A model generated the notes under the pieces. The model had not been told where the DNA came from and searched no databases. It saw nothing but the letters and a program-made list of their open reading frames with translations. This document shows, piece after piece, positions 10,601 to 17,226 of a stretch of DNA of 17,226 nt. Each line of letters opens with the position of its first letter. Within the stretch, counting starts at the first letter, position 1. The stretch comes from Beroe ovata (lineage: Eukaryota; Ctenophora; Nuda; Beroida; Beroidae): assembly GCA_946803715.1 (NCBI GenBank), contig CAMPET010000106.1:6401-23626 (forward strand). The letters run 5' to 3'. The translations under genes and the position numbers were made by a program.

Positions 10601-12016
10601 GAGCCGAGAGCGGCGTGCAGACCGGCGGAGGCGATCCCAGTCACCGAGACGCCGGTCCTCGCCACGACGCCGTTCTCCGTACAGTAGGCGAGCGCCGGCT
10701 CGGTATAGCCCGCCGAGGAGACCGAAGCGAAGAACGCCCTCTCCGCCACCGAGACGCCGCAAAGATCGGACTCCGAGTCCTGCGGAGTCAGGTGAGTCAG
10801 CCGTCATAGTCATCGTGTCATTCTTCACTGTCAATGTGTGTTTCAACATGTGATTTAATCAGAGAAACGGGGAGGAGAAGAGAAGAAGAAGAAAAAGAAG
10901 AAAACTAAACACAGATCAGCTTCTCCAAAGTCAGCATCTGAGAGTCCAGAGCCTAAGAAGAAATCCAAGAAGGTAAGCTCGTGGCAGCTCAAAACTAACA
11001 ACAGCGTATACTTACTTTGACATCATGGTTATCAGTTAAAAATGTACTCCAAGGAAAAGAAGGATAAAAAGAAGAAAAAGAAGAAAACTGTGAAGAAGAG
11101 TCCAAGTCCGAGCGATAGCGAATCGGAAAGGAAACCGTCTGAAAATGAGGTAAACCTGTGTTTTATCAGCGTCCAAACATCTCCAAGTTGCCCCACAAAG
11201 CAGGGTTCCCCTGTGCGTATGTATGTGAAAACTTGGATTGCGCTATCATTCTAGTAAAACCTATCTTCTCCAGCAGCAAAGTGAAGATTCAGATTCCGAA
11301 CCAAAGACGAGGCAGAAGAAGAAGAAGAAAGCTCCCAGCCCACTCCCACCACCACCAGAATCATCCAGTTCTTCAGAAGATGAGAAGATAGAGAGGAAGA
11401 AGAGTTCGAAGAAGGATAAGAAACCAGAAAGTTCTTCTGAGGATGAAGCTCTAAAGAAATCAGGTTTGATCATCAACTATCTCATATCTGGGTTTTATGT
11501 TTTTCCCCGATTTCACAGTCAATATTTGAAATTTTTCCAGACTCCTCTGCCTCGGACTCAAAGCCGCCAACGCCGGAGCCAAAGAGACGAAAGAAAAAGT
11601 CCCCAAGTCCCGCCTCGAATTCATCCTCTTCGGCAAGTTCCGACGAGGATAAAAAACCTGCACGAAAAGCGAGTAGCTCGTCAGACGAGAAAACGAGGAC
11701 GAAGACACTCAAGAAGCGTGGGAAGAAAGCAAGTTGTTCATCCGTTGAAGAGGACAAGAAGAGGAGAAAGAAGGGGAGGGAAGAAAGCTCTTCCGAACAT
11801 GACGATGTCCGACAAGACAGTTCTTCTTCTGACGAAGATGAAAACTTGAAGACAAAGAAGAAAATTGTTAAGAAAGATGAGAGTTCAGAGGACGAGCCGG
11901 TGAAAAAACAGAGCTCCTCCGGTTCAGGATCTCACTCGTCGTCATCGTCATCCTCAAGTGATTCTGATGAGGCAAACTTGCGACGCAAAGCACTCAAGAG
12001 TCTCAAGAAGAAATAG
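4627..12016 (+). CDS. SRRM1: SRRM1 (SRm160) serine/arginine repetitive matrix protein 1, splicing coactivator, 13 exons
   Basis: Complete model, taking the second copy where sequence is doubled: 4627-4740, 4859-4984, 5156-5273, 8272-8443, 8713-8817, 9058-9132, 9406-9503, 9806-10097, 10514-10791, 10863-10972, 11036-11149, 11274-11463, 11541-12016. All borders are GT...AG and the frame stays open for 755 aa (human about 900). Residues 4-10 are GGFFRGT and about 27-125 form the PWI nucleic-acid-binding domain, with PWI at 51-53, EILGFEDEVVIDFVF, INLTGFL, EFMGELW and SAQENIAGIP. Residues 178-236 and 367-459 are Arg/Ser/Pro-rich (RS domain), 460-534 Lys-rich, 535-740 Ser plus Asp/Glu-rich. The end, ANLRRKALKSLKKK, matches the conserved SRRM1 tail. 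Known role: nuclear bridging of SR proteins and snRNPs in exon recognition. Exon 11 could instead start at 11054 (6 aa shorter). Exon 9 could start at 7769/10538 in the same frame, but CCCAG before 10514 is the better acceptor. Confidence 0.93.
5066..5150 (+). repeat. CCCTAATGCC simple repeat in SRRM1 intron 2
   Basis: About eight imperfect units of roughly 8-12 bp (CCCTAATGCCCCT and variants) fill the second half of intron 2 up to the CACAG acceptor. It also supplies the pyrimidine tract of that acceptor, so its length could affect splice-site strength. Confidence 0.8.
5182..7981 (+). repeat. SRRM1 duplicated segment, first copy (end of the upstream contig)
   Basis: This 2800-bp segment matches 7983-10750. 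It holds the rest of exon 3 (to 5273), exons 4-8 (5540-5711, 5974-6078, 6301-6375, 6641-6738, 7037-7328) and exon 9 from 7745 until it is cut at the N. Exon lengths are the same in both copies (172, 105, 75, 98, 292 bp), while introns 3-7 differ in length (266, 262, 222, 265, 298 here versus 197, 269, 240, 273, 302). From about 6990 to 7981 the two copies look identical. It is best read as the end of one contig overlapping the start of the next. Confidence 0.9.
5312..5482 (+). repeat. 19-bp minisatellite in SRRM1 intron 3, nine units
   Basis: Nine back-to-back units of GTCACGTTATGAGTCACGT with point variants (CATAATG, GACAAGT, GTCGCGT). A degenerate half-unit precedes it at 5299-5311. Where consensus units meet, they create GTCACGTGTCAC, a CACGTG palindrome. 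The block lies between the 5' splice site at 5274 and the acceptor before 5540. Confidence 0.95.
7982..7982. other. Single N: contig join inside SRRM1 exon 9
   Basis: The base falls in the middle of exon 9 (CCG CCA CC|N). Beyond it the sequence jumps back to mid exon 3 without a splice site and in a shifted reading frame. No functional gene would be built this way, so this is an assembly seam. Confidence 0.9.
8113..8207 (+). repeat. 19-bp minisatellite, second copy, five units
   Basis: Same unit as 5312-5482, five repeats, first one with GCCACG. Flanking intron sequence aligns with the first copy, so the array length differs by four units (76 bp), as expected for two alleles of a variable minisatellite. 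Confidence 0.95.
9553..9593 (+). mobile_element. 41-bp insertion present in only one SRRM1 copy (intron 7)
   Basis: The first copy reads TAAATATTC directly followed by ACTTCGGGC. Here 41 bp are inserted and the flank TATTC is repeated (9548-9552 and 9589-9593), which looks like a 5-bp target-site duplication around a 36-bp core. The core contains GGACGCTAGGTC twice, 15 bp apart, starts GGGGGA and ends TCCC. It is too short to name. A tiny non-autonomous element or replication slippage could both give this. Confidence 0.5.
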
Positions 12017-12490
12017 TATTTCTCCCCAGTAATTGTTGTTGGTGTATTTGATGACGTAATCTATGTGACGTAACAGGAGAACTATAGTGATCAGTCAAGT
12101 TTTTGATTCTACCACTCAAATCAGTATGAACAAAGAGACAATCTTTTATCCACCACTTTTAATAGATTTTTTTTTCATTTTCATTGATATTACTTCACTG
12201 CATAATATGAGGGTAGAATTGATGATGGTCAACATTTCAAATTTTTGCTATCTCAAGGCTAACAATCGCTGTTATATTTACACTGCTGTGTTCATACGTT
12301 TATGACCGATTACCGCTGGTTTATGAGTTTGTTCTGATTTCTCGAACATTCGCAGTCCTGATCTGTGTGAAAAGGGGAGTCAACTATTTTTGAACCTTCC
12401 AAAACCGTCACTTTTAAATAAAACACTTTTTTGTTTGTTTCTTTAATTCACCAAAAATTTCTGCTATAACGTGAATCCAATCTTAGCTCC
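12017..12490. other. SRRM1 3' UTR and EFG1 upstream region
   Basis: 474 bp separate the SRRM1 stop from the EFG1 ATG. The SRRM1 3' UTR is AT-rich and ends with a consensus poly(A) signal (own entry). A T-rich stretch follows (TTTTTTGTTTGTTTCTTTAATTC), then TCTTAG ending at 12486, four bases before the ATG. No separate promoter motif is recognised. Open frames here are AT-rich noise. Confidence 0.65.
12417..12422 (+). terminator. Poly(A) signal AATAAA for SRRM1
   Basis: Consensus hexamer 401 bases after the SRRM1 stop codon, followed within 30 bases by a T/GT-rich stretch that can act as the downstream element. It leaves only about 70 bases before the next gene's ATG, so cleavage would fall almost at the EFG1 start. 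Confidence 0.6.
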
Positions 12491-14298
12491 ATGAAGCGAA
12501 GTCGAACAACTAACGACACTGACCGAGGTACAAAGCAAGCTAAGAAAGATGGAGCGCCTAATAGTGTGACGAAGGTTAAACGTGAAATTCGGAATTTGAG
12601 ACGACTCAAAAAAGTGGAGGTAATTTCTGAGAACCGAGTCATTGTAGGTACCGAGTCATAGTAGGTACTCCACTTCATCAATAACAGAGCTTGGCGCGAC
12701 GGCGCGTATGTATTGTAGTTGTACATCAGCTGTTTCCCAGTCAAAATCCTTCCATTTTTCATATGTCTCTCTCTTATCTCATGTATATAATGTGGGGGGG
12801 GGCCAACGCCATTTAAGGCCACAAACACATCTNCGACACTGACCGAGGTACAAAGCAAGCTAAGAAGGATGGACCGCCAAACAGTGTGACGAAGGTTAAA
12901 CGTGAAATTAGGAATTTGAGACGACTCAAAAAAGTGGAGGTAATTTCTGAGAACCGAGTCCTTGTAGGTACCGAGTCATAGTAGGTACTCCACTTCATCA
13001 ATAACAGAGCTTGGTGCGTATGTATTGTACTTGTACATCAGCTGTTCCCAGTCAAAATCCTTCCATATTTCACATGTCTCTCTCTTATCTCATGTATATA
13101 ATGTTTTACCAGGGTTTGCCGCCTACAGTAGTACAGGAGAATGAGCGCAGATTAGAGATGTTGGAACAGAAACTGATCACAATTCGTGAGGGGGCCGTCT
13201 CTGATAAATACAAAATGGTAAACTCTCGACTTCATCTATACATTTGGTCCCTTTCTGCTTTCAGTTGAAGAAGAATATTCTTCAGAAACGCGCTTTGGAT
13301 TATCTGTTAATTCCCAGATTTATAATCCTGATCCCCAATTTCGCTCAGGTGCGTTTTTTCGAAAAGCGGAAGTTGTTCCGGAAGCTAAAGTCAGCTCTCA
13401 GCAATCATGGAGAGGGAAGTACAGAGGTTCAGAATATCCGAGATCAGATCAACTACATTGTGGTAAGTGAGCGAAGCGCATGAATGATGCACGTGCAATA
13501 TGCCGCGCGCCACAGAGTTGAGGGGGAAGGGTGGGCCAAATTTGTAGAGCCACTGTTGGGTCATGGGTGGCAATAATGAAAATGATACTAAATCGTGCCA
13601 CTGATCAATTCTCAGTCACGTACAGGAAAACTGAATCATCACTGTGATCAAGTACAACCCTGGTCAAGGCTGATATTCAATGAATATTGTCTAACCCATA
13701 TATTCATTATTCATATCCAAACACGTTTACTCATGATAGTGTTCTGAGGAATATTCGCTGCATAGAATACCATGAATAATGAATATTGCAACTATTGTAG
13801 TGAGTGCCAGAATATTTCACGGGGTATGAGATCTATTCATGAGATAACATCTAAAATCACCATGATTCAATGCGGTGATGGAAGGAAGACATCTACTGAA
13901 AGTGAAGTTTTATCTGCTAGTACATTACCAAATAGTATTTGGCAAATACAGGGCTCATTAGAAAGTCTCGATACAATTGCTGCTGTTGTGACAAGAATAG
14001 CTCCTGTTATTTTTGATTTGAAAAATAGAAGAAGACAGTCAGTTATCACTAGATAACACTATCACACACTATAGGTATCGCAGAATAGTGAATACTATGT
14101 GTCCCGCTATACTATTGCTATGTTTCGAGCTAAACTATGTGTCGCGCTATGCGTCGCACAATGTGTCTCAGTATCTCACTTGTCCCAAATTTCAGTACTA
14201 TCCTCTGGGAGAGAAGTACGTGTCGCTCTTACCCAAGGAGCCCTACTCGGATCAGAGTGTAGTCGACAAACAGATGAGTCTACTTCGGGAAATCGCAG
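12491..14298 (+). CDS. EFG1-family rRNA-processing protein (four secure exons; 3' end open)
   Basis: Exons are 12491-12619, 13113-13217, 13349-13462 and 14196-14298, with introns in phases 0, 0 and 0 and then a donor in phase 1 at 14299. The 150 residues read a basic N-terminus, KVKREIRNLRRLKK (28-41), GLPPTVVQENERRLEMLEQKL (44-64, a helix of coiled-coil type), SDKYKMVRFFEKRKLFRKLK (73-92), IRDQINYIVYYPLGEKYVSL (108-127). This is the layout of the EFG1 domain (yeast Efg1, a nucleolar factor for 18S rRNA maturation): a basic helix, a Leu-Pro-x-x-V helix, [KY].MV[RK]FFE[RK][KR]K, then YI..[FY]P..EKY.SL. The nucleolar role is inferred from the family. The terminal exon is uncertain: 16401-16450 or 14632-14813, both compatible with phase 1. 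Exon 1 lies in a region doubled by an assembly join at 12833. Intron 3 (733 bp) includes a 94-codon open frame at 13772-14056 that matches nothing I know. Confidence 0.78.
12514..12793 (+). repeat. EFG1 exon 1/intron 1 duplicated segment, first copy
   Basis: It matches 12834-13104 with substitutions and small indels. It contains most of exon 1 and 174 bp of intron 1. After 12793 it stops matching: 12794-12832 has a G-run and sequence unrelated to the exon 2 junction found at the same place in the second copy, consistent with a poor or chimeric contig end. Confidence 0.85.
12833..12833. other. Single N: contig join inside EFG1 intron 1
   Basis: The N separates the odd tail 12794-12832 from a restart in the middle of exon 1. 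As at 7982, the contig end and the next contig start overlap, and the real gene should contain this part once. Confidence 0.85.
12834..13104 (+). repeat. EFG1 exon 1/intron 1 duplicated segment, second copy
   Basis: Second version of 12514-12793. It lacks the ATG and first eight codons because it begins at the N. Its exon 1 part ends at 12939 with the same GTAATT donor, and its intron leads properly into exon 2 at 13113. It has conservative codon differences, such as GCG/CCG and CGG/AGG, and an 8-bp indel (GCGACGGC). Confidence 0.85.
13700..13786. repeat. 15-bp inverted repeat in EFG1 intron 3
   Basis: ATATTCATTATTCAT at 13700-13714 and its exact reverse complement at 13772-13786, 57 bp apart. 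AT-rich, of unknown meaning. Confidence 0.7.
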
Positions 14299-14631
14299 GT
14301 ATCAGATTCTTGAATCACCCCTAATACTTGAATCATTTTATACTTTTCACTGTTTTTTTATTTCCGGGAGGTATCCCACGTGATATGATTGCCATGATGA
14401 TTGCCAGCCTGAGATTTCTACAGAAAACCGATTGCACCAATAATGCTTGACGTAACACTTGGATAAGACACTACTAACTTGAAGATGACACTACTTATCA
14501 CTTGAATAAGTCATAGTTTACACTTCAATTCCGTTCTCCATTGAAAGTGCTTGAAATTGAATGTATCTTTCAAGCCATCTGATACCCTCATTCCTTTTTC
14601 ACTGTCGCAATACCGATTTTCTCTCTTACAG

Positions 14632-14813
14632 CTGACCTGACTGTGAAGTGTGTGAACTGTGGACTGCGCGTGAAAATGTTGGCGATATCTCTCGAAATTT
14701 TTGTGCCCAAAATTATTTGCCTTCTCACGAGGCAATCCATGAATCTGATAGAGCGCTCGGTTCGGGATGACAAAATATTTAAAATGACGAAAATAATAAT
14801 ATCTTGCGTTTGA
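14632..14813 (+). other. Candidate EFG1 terminal exon, option A
   Basis: TCTCTTACAG precedes 14632 and is a strong acceptor. Joined in phase 1 to 14298 it stays open for 59 further residues after the split codon and stops at TGA 14811-14813. The resulting tail starts ADLTVKCVNCG and is hydrophobic and basic without any recognisable motif, unlike the charged tails usual for nucleolar processing factors. It could be an alternative or spurious exon. Confidence 0.3.
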
Positions 14814-14901
14814 GTAGCTCATGTGATACGAAGATCACCGTGTCCTAACAATAACCAAATCCGACAACCGCTCAATTCTCATTGCACAACTTCGATTCAC
14901 A

Positions 14902-15927
14902 ATGACTTCTCATGTTTACTCGAACCAAACTGTTTTCGAAGTGGAAAGCGACGCTCTCCGCTACGCTTGGGGCACGTGGCAAATTTTCGTGGTGTTGTCG
15001 TCGTTGCTGGGAGACAGTGCCATACTGGTGGCATCTGCCAAGTATCGGGCATTCAAGATGACCAGATTGATACTCATGATAATCCAACAAGTGGCTGTTA
15101 CAGATCTTATCCTGTCTGTAGTGTGGGTGCTGCCCATTGCTATTTCCCTGTTGACAGGAGGATGGCAGGCTGGGCTGTCATTCCACTACTTCAGAGTGTA
15201 CATCAGCTACTACTGCTACGCGGTGGGAACTCTCCTCATCTGTTCAATGACCGTGTTCAAAGTGCTCCTCCTCAAGTACCCGCTACAGATCAGGACCTGG
15301 ACAAAGAAGCAAGCATGCAAGATCTGTACTGTGATATGGCTGATAGCACTCTACAATCCCATCTCTTTTGTAGCCGTGGACAAGACTGATGTGTACTTCG
15401 ACTGGAGGATCTACACTCACGACTACGGGTTCTCATCCGACACCTGGACCCTACTCGCTCCAATTAGCTCCTTCATTCTCCTGCTCTGCCCCAACATCAT
15501 CACTATCGTTTCCACAGCTATCCTAATCAGGCACGCAGCTGGTGTAGTGCGGAGAGACCTCAGGAGCAGACTCAGGTGGCAGGGGATACTCACTGTGGTC
15601 CTCGCTGCAGTGGTCTACAGTCTCTCTGTCCTCCCGCTCACTTTATACTCCATCCTTGCCCCCTTCATCCCCCTGGACCCCTCCAACCCTCACCCATTCT
15701 ACACTCACTTCTACCGGATTGCTGTGACGTCACTCACCTTCAACATAGCGGGTAACTTCTTCATCTACAGTTTCACAGTTGCAGGATTCAGGGACTTTCT
15801 CAAGTCGTGTCTGACGCCCAGCAGGAAGGTAAGACTCAGCAGCTCGAGTCGGGAGAGGTCAGGAAGCAGGATTAGGAGCAGTAGAAGTAGCAGGAGCCAG
15901 AGTACGTCAAAAGAATGTCCTGTTTAA
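14902..15927 (+). CDS. Single-exon divergent class A-like G protein-coupled receptor
   Basis: 341 aa, seven hydrophobic segments at about 22-46, 56-82, 98-122, 139-158, 183-208, 228-253 and 267-290. The N-terminus has an N-glycosylation site (NQT, 8-10). Class A landmarks kept are D68 (2.50) in VAVTDL, W146 (4.50), P197 (5.50), P245 (6.50), N285 (7.49) and Y289 (7.53) in GNFFIYSF, followed by FRDFL (helix 8) and C303. Changed landmarks are D38 for N1.50, FKV (119-121) in place of the DRY motif, V243 for W6.48 and F286 for P7.50. No Cys stands at the start of TM3 or in the second extracellular loop, so the usual disulfide is missing on both sides. The C-terminus (307-338) is Ser/Arg-rich, a likely kinase/arrestin-type tail. 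Start 14902 is the first ATG and has A at -3. The ligand is unknown. The NFFIY form of the TM7 motif resembles some FMRFamide-type peptide receptors, but that is weak. Confidence 0.85.
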   Translation: MTSHVYSNQTVFEVESDALRYAWGTWQIFVVLSSLLGDSAILVASAKYRAFKMTRLILMIIQQVAVTDLILSVVWVLPIAISLLTGGWQAGLSFHYFRVYISYYCYAVGTLLICSMTVFKVLLLKYPLQIRTWTKKQACKICTVIWLIALYNPISFVAVDKTDVYFDWRIYTHDYGFSSDTWTLLAPISSFILLLCPNIITIVSTAILIRHAAGVVRRDLRSRLRWQGILTVVLAAVVYSLSVLPLTLYSILAPFIPLDPSNPHPFYTHFYRIAVTSLTFNIAGNFFIYSFTVAGFRDFLKSCLTPSRKVRLSSSSRERSGSRIRSSRSSRSQSTSKECPV

Positions 15928-16400
15928 TTATCGGAATGGGGGTATAGAGAGACTGAAGACAAGGACACAACTGAAGATTGGTGCGAGGAACACTTCGAAA
16001 TAGTGTCCTGTTTAGGGGGGGGATGTGGTGTGTCACTCGTAGCCAAAGGAAGGATCGGTATGGAAGAAGTGTGGAGAGTTTAAACACTGAATCAGAGAAT
16101 GATGGCCCTTCTAAGCAGAATAGATAAAGCAGTTGACATAGAGCAGTGAAGGACTACTTAATCTGGACATTAGACCATTGAAATCACAATGGAACTTTGC
16201 CTTCACAAACAATGGAAAATCAAAAAGTGATTCTAAGTGATTGTTTCATCGCAAGCTCTTCACTTCTGTTCGTGTTTATGACAGGAGAAGCGTCACTTCC
16301 CCTGAAGTGACCTTAGCGATGATTTTATGGGAAAATTGTGAAATTCCCTCTTGAGTAGAGCAGTAAAAAGTGATGACTCTACATTTGTTATCATATGCAG
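15928..16400. other. GPCR 3' flank, no gene recognised
   Basis: The GTCCTGTTTA around the GPCR stop (15917-15926) recurs at 16004-16013, and a G-run follows at 16014-16021. No AATAAA is found downstream of the receptor in this stretch. No coding exon is recognised. Confidence 0.5.
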
Positions 16401-16450
16401 CCGCCAGTGAATACGATGATATCTTGGATATGGATGATGATTTTATCTGA
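16401..16450 (+). other. Candidate EFG1 terminal exon, option B (acidic C-terminus)
   Basis: TGTTATCATATGCAG precedes 16401. In the phase that fits the EFG1 donor at 14299, the exon reads ASEYDDILDMDDDFI and stops at TGA 16448-16450. With it the EFG1 protein would be 166 aa with a short acidic tail, a common ending in nucleolar rRNA-processing factors (general knowledge). If correct, the receptor gene lies inside a 2.1-kb EFG1 intron. It could also be the last exon of another unseen gene, or chance. Confidence 0.4.
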
Positions 16451-16966
16451 GTTGAATAATTAACTGTCACTCAATTTTTCATGACACGTGATATTGACGT
16501 ATCATCATTGATGAAATGAAAATCATATTAACTTGTTCTATTCCTCTTTATTGAAATTGAGACTGTCAGAATTATCCCAGACCACTTCTCTTCAAATTTG
16601 AAATTGAACAAAGTTTAAAACCACTTCCTCGCTACTGTACTCTGACACACCTTAACCCTGGCACAATTTCGTCCTGACGTGGTGTGACAACTGACACCAG
16701 CACTCTGACACCACTTTTTCTAGGTAGAGTGGAGAGTGGTGAGTTAGATGACGCATCAAAGGGAGAGTGGAGTAAAGACAAGAATGTTTCTAGAAACAAA
16801 ATCCGCTGTTTACAGGTAGGACACGTTGTGGAGAGGAAATGTTAGGAGCTGAATGCAATATCATTTAATCCAACGACCTGTCGTATTCGGTAGAAATGAT
16901 TGGATCAACTAACGGTGCTCATTACAGCAAGAGTAACATAATTTGCCGATATTGGTAAAGTTAATT
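16451..16966. other. Intergenic, no gene recognised
   Basis: AT-rich DNA with a cluster of CTGACAC/TGACACC words between 16630 and 16720 and a CACGTG at about 16486. TTTATT at about 16548 would be a poly(A) signal only for a minus-strand gene, and none is visible. Confidence 0.5.
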
Positions 16967-17226
16967 TTTTCCAAAACCAAATAGGATTTGGTTGTTTCTG
17001 TTCGCGGCATCTGGCGTTCTTTATTCTAAACTGTATGATATGAAAAAGAACGCGGCATATTTGACAGACTGCCGCCACATCACGTGTAGAAACACTGCAG
17101 CTTTTTCTAGCGATGTGGCGGCAGTCTGTCAAATATGCCGCGTTCTTTTTCATATCATACAGTTTAGAATAAAGAACGCCAGATGCCGCGAACAGAAACA
17201 ACCAAATCCTATTTGGTTTTGGAAAA
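16967..17226. repeat. Perfect inverted repeat, 115-bp arms, 30-bp spacer
   Basis: Left arm 16967-17081 and right arm 17112-17226 are exact reverse complements. The right arm ends at the window edge and may continue. Each arm also has its own small palindrome, AACCAAAT-AGG-ATTTGGTT at 16975-16993 and its mirror at 17200-17218, and a GCGGCAT word twice. There is no coding potential: open frames here are only reflections of the palindrome. Candidates are a young foldback/MITE-type element or an artefact at a contig end. Confidence 0.95.

Larger units (their letters stand above)
7983..10750 (+). repeat. SRRM1 duplicated segment, second copy (start of the downstream contig)
   Basis: It matches 5182-7981. 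It begins at the third base of an exon 3 codon and carries exon 3 rest (to 8074), exons 4-8 and exon 9, which here continues intact to its donor at 10791 and on to the gene end. Differences from the first copy include 5 instead of 9 minisatellite units, a 41-bp extra block in intron 7 (9553-9593), several short indels and scattered substitutions, mostly in introns. The exon substitutions that I noticed are few. Confidence 0.9.

Noticed and set aside
11261-11757. Minus-strand frames rich in Ser, Phe and Leu
   Set aside because: Antisense of the Lys/Glu/Ser-rich SRRM1 exons 12 and 13.
13772-14056. 94-codon open frame in EFG1 intron 3
   Set aside because: No recognisable domain. It begins within an inverted repeat, and exon 3 to exon 4 joins cleanly across it in the EFG1 domain.
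4366-17087. Frequent CACGTG E-boxes across the window
   Set aside because: Outside the minisatellite I counted about eight, only mildly more than chance for this length. No position-specific pattern was seen.
16905-17201. 98-codon minus-strand frame at the right edge
   Set aside because: It lies across the perfect palindrome and reads the same arm twice; it is not a gene.
1-17226. tRNA, rRNA or snRNA genes
   Set aside because: None recognised by eye on either strand. A covariance-model scan would be needed to exclude small ones.

Overview
This is nuclear DNA from an animal. Four protein-coding loci all read on the + strand. Three have short introns (63 to about 730 bp in the secure models) with GT...AG borders, and the fourth is a single-exon receptor. 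Gene density is high, two neighbours sit under 500 bp apart, and apparent alleles differ strongly. Together this suggests an outbred, gene-dense invertebrate. A sponge or other early-branching animal would fit, but nothing here proves the taxon.

Layout. 1-1345 holds two decayed non-LTR retrotransposon pieces on the minus strand: an L1/Tx1-like reverse transcriptase that runs off the left edge, and the C-terminal part of a CR1/L2-type reverse transcriptase. 1372-1534 holds a partial repeat of the second piece, a one-base N and a 31-bp inverted repeat. 2195-3240 is a two-exon EndoU (XendoU-type) endoribonuclease with its catalytic residues intact. 3241-4626 is intergenic and carries a pair of C-rich direct repeats. 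4627-12016 is a thirteen-exon SRRM1 (SRm160) splicing coactivator gene, complete from its PWI domain to its conserved basic C-terminus. 12491-14298, and probably beyond, is an EFG1-family rRNA-processing gene. 14902-15927 is an intronless class A-like GPCR with many signature residues changed. 16967-17226 is a perfect inverted repeat with 115-bp arms that reaches the right edge.

The most important structural point is that each of the three single N bases (1454, 7982, 12833) marks a contig join. At 7982 about 2.8 kb of SRRM1 (part of exon 3 to part of exon 9) appears twice. At 12833 about 0.28 kb around EFG1 exon 1 appears twice. In both cases the end of one contig overlaps the start of the next. 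The copies differ by indels and by minisatellite copy number (9 versus 5 units), but coding frame is kept. The simplest reading is unmerged overlapping haplotypes rather than true tandem duplications, so each gene should be read once.

Three neighbours act in RNA metabolism: EndoU (RNA cleavage), SRRM1 (pre-mRNA splicing) and EFG1 (pre-18S rRNA processing). Nothing shows that they work as a unit. I found no convincing undescribed system. The best leads are the divergent receptor, its possible position inside an EFG1 intron, the perfect palindrome, and splice-acceptor-like sequences right before three start codons.
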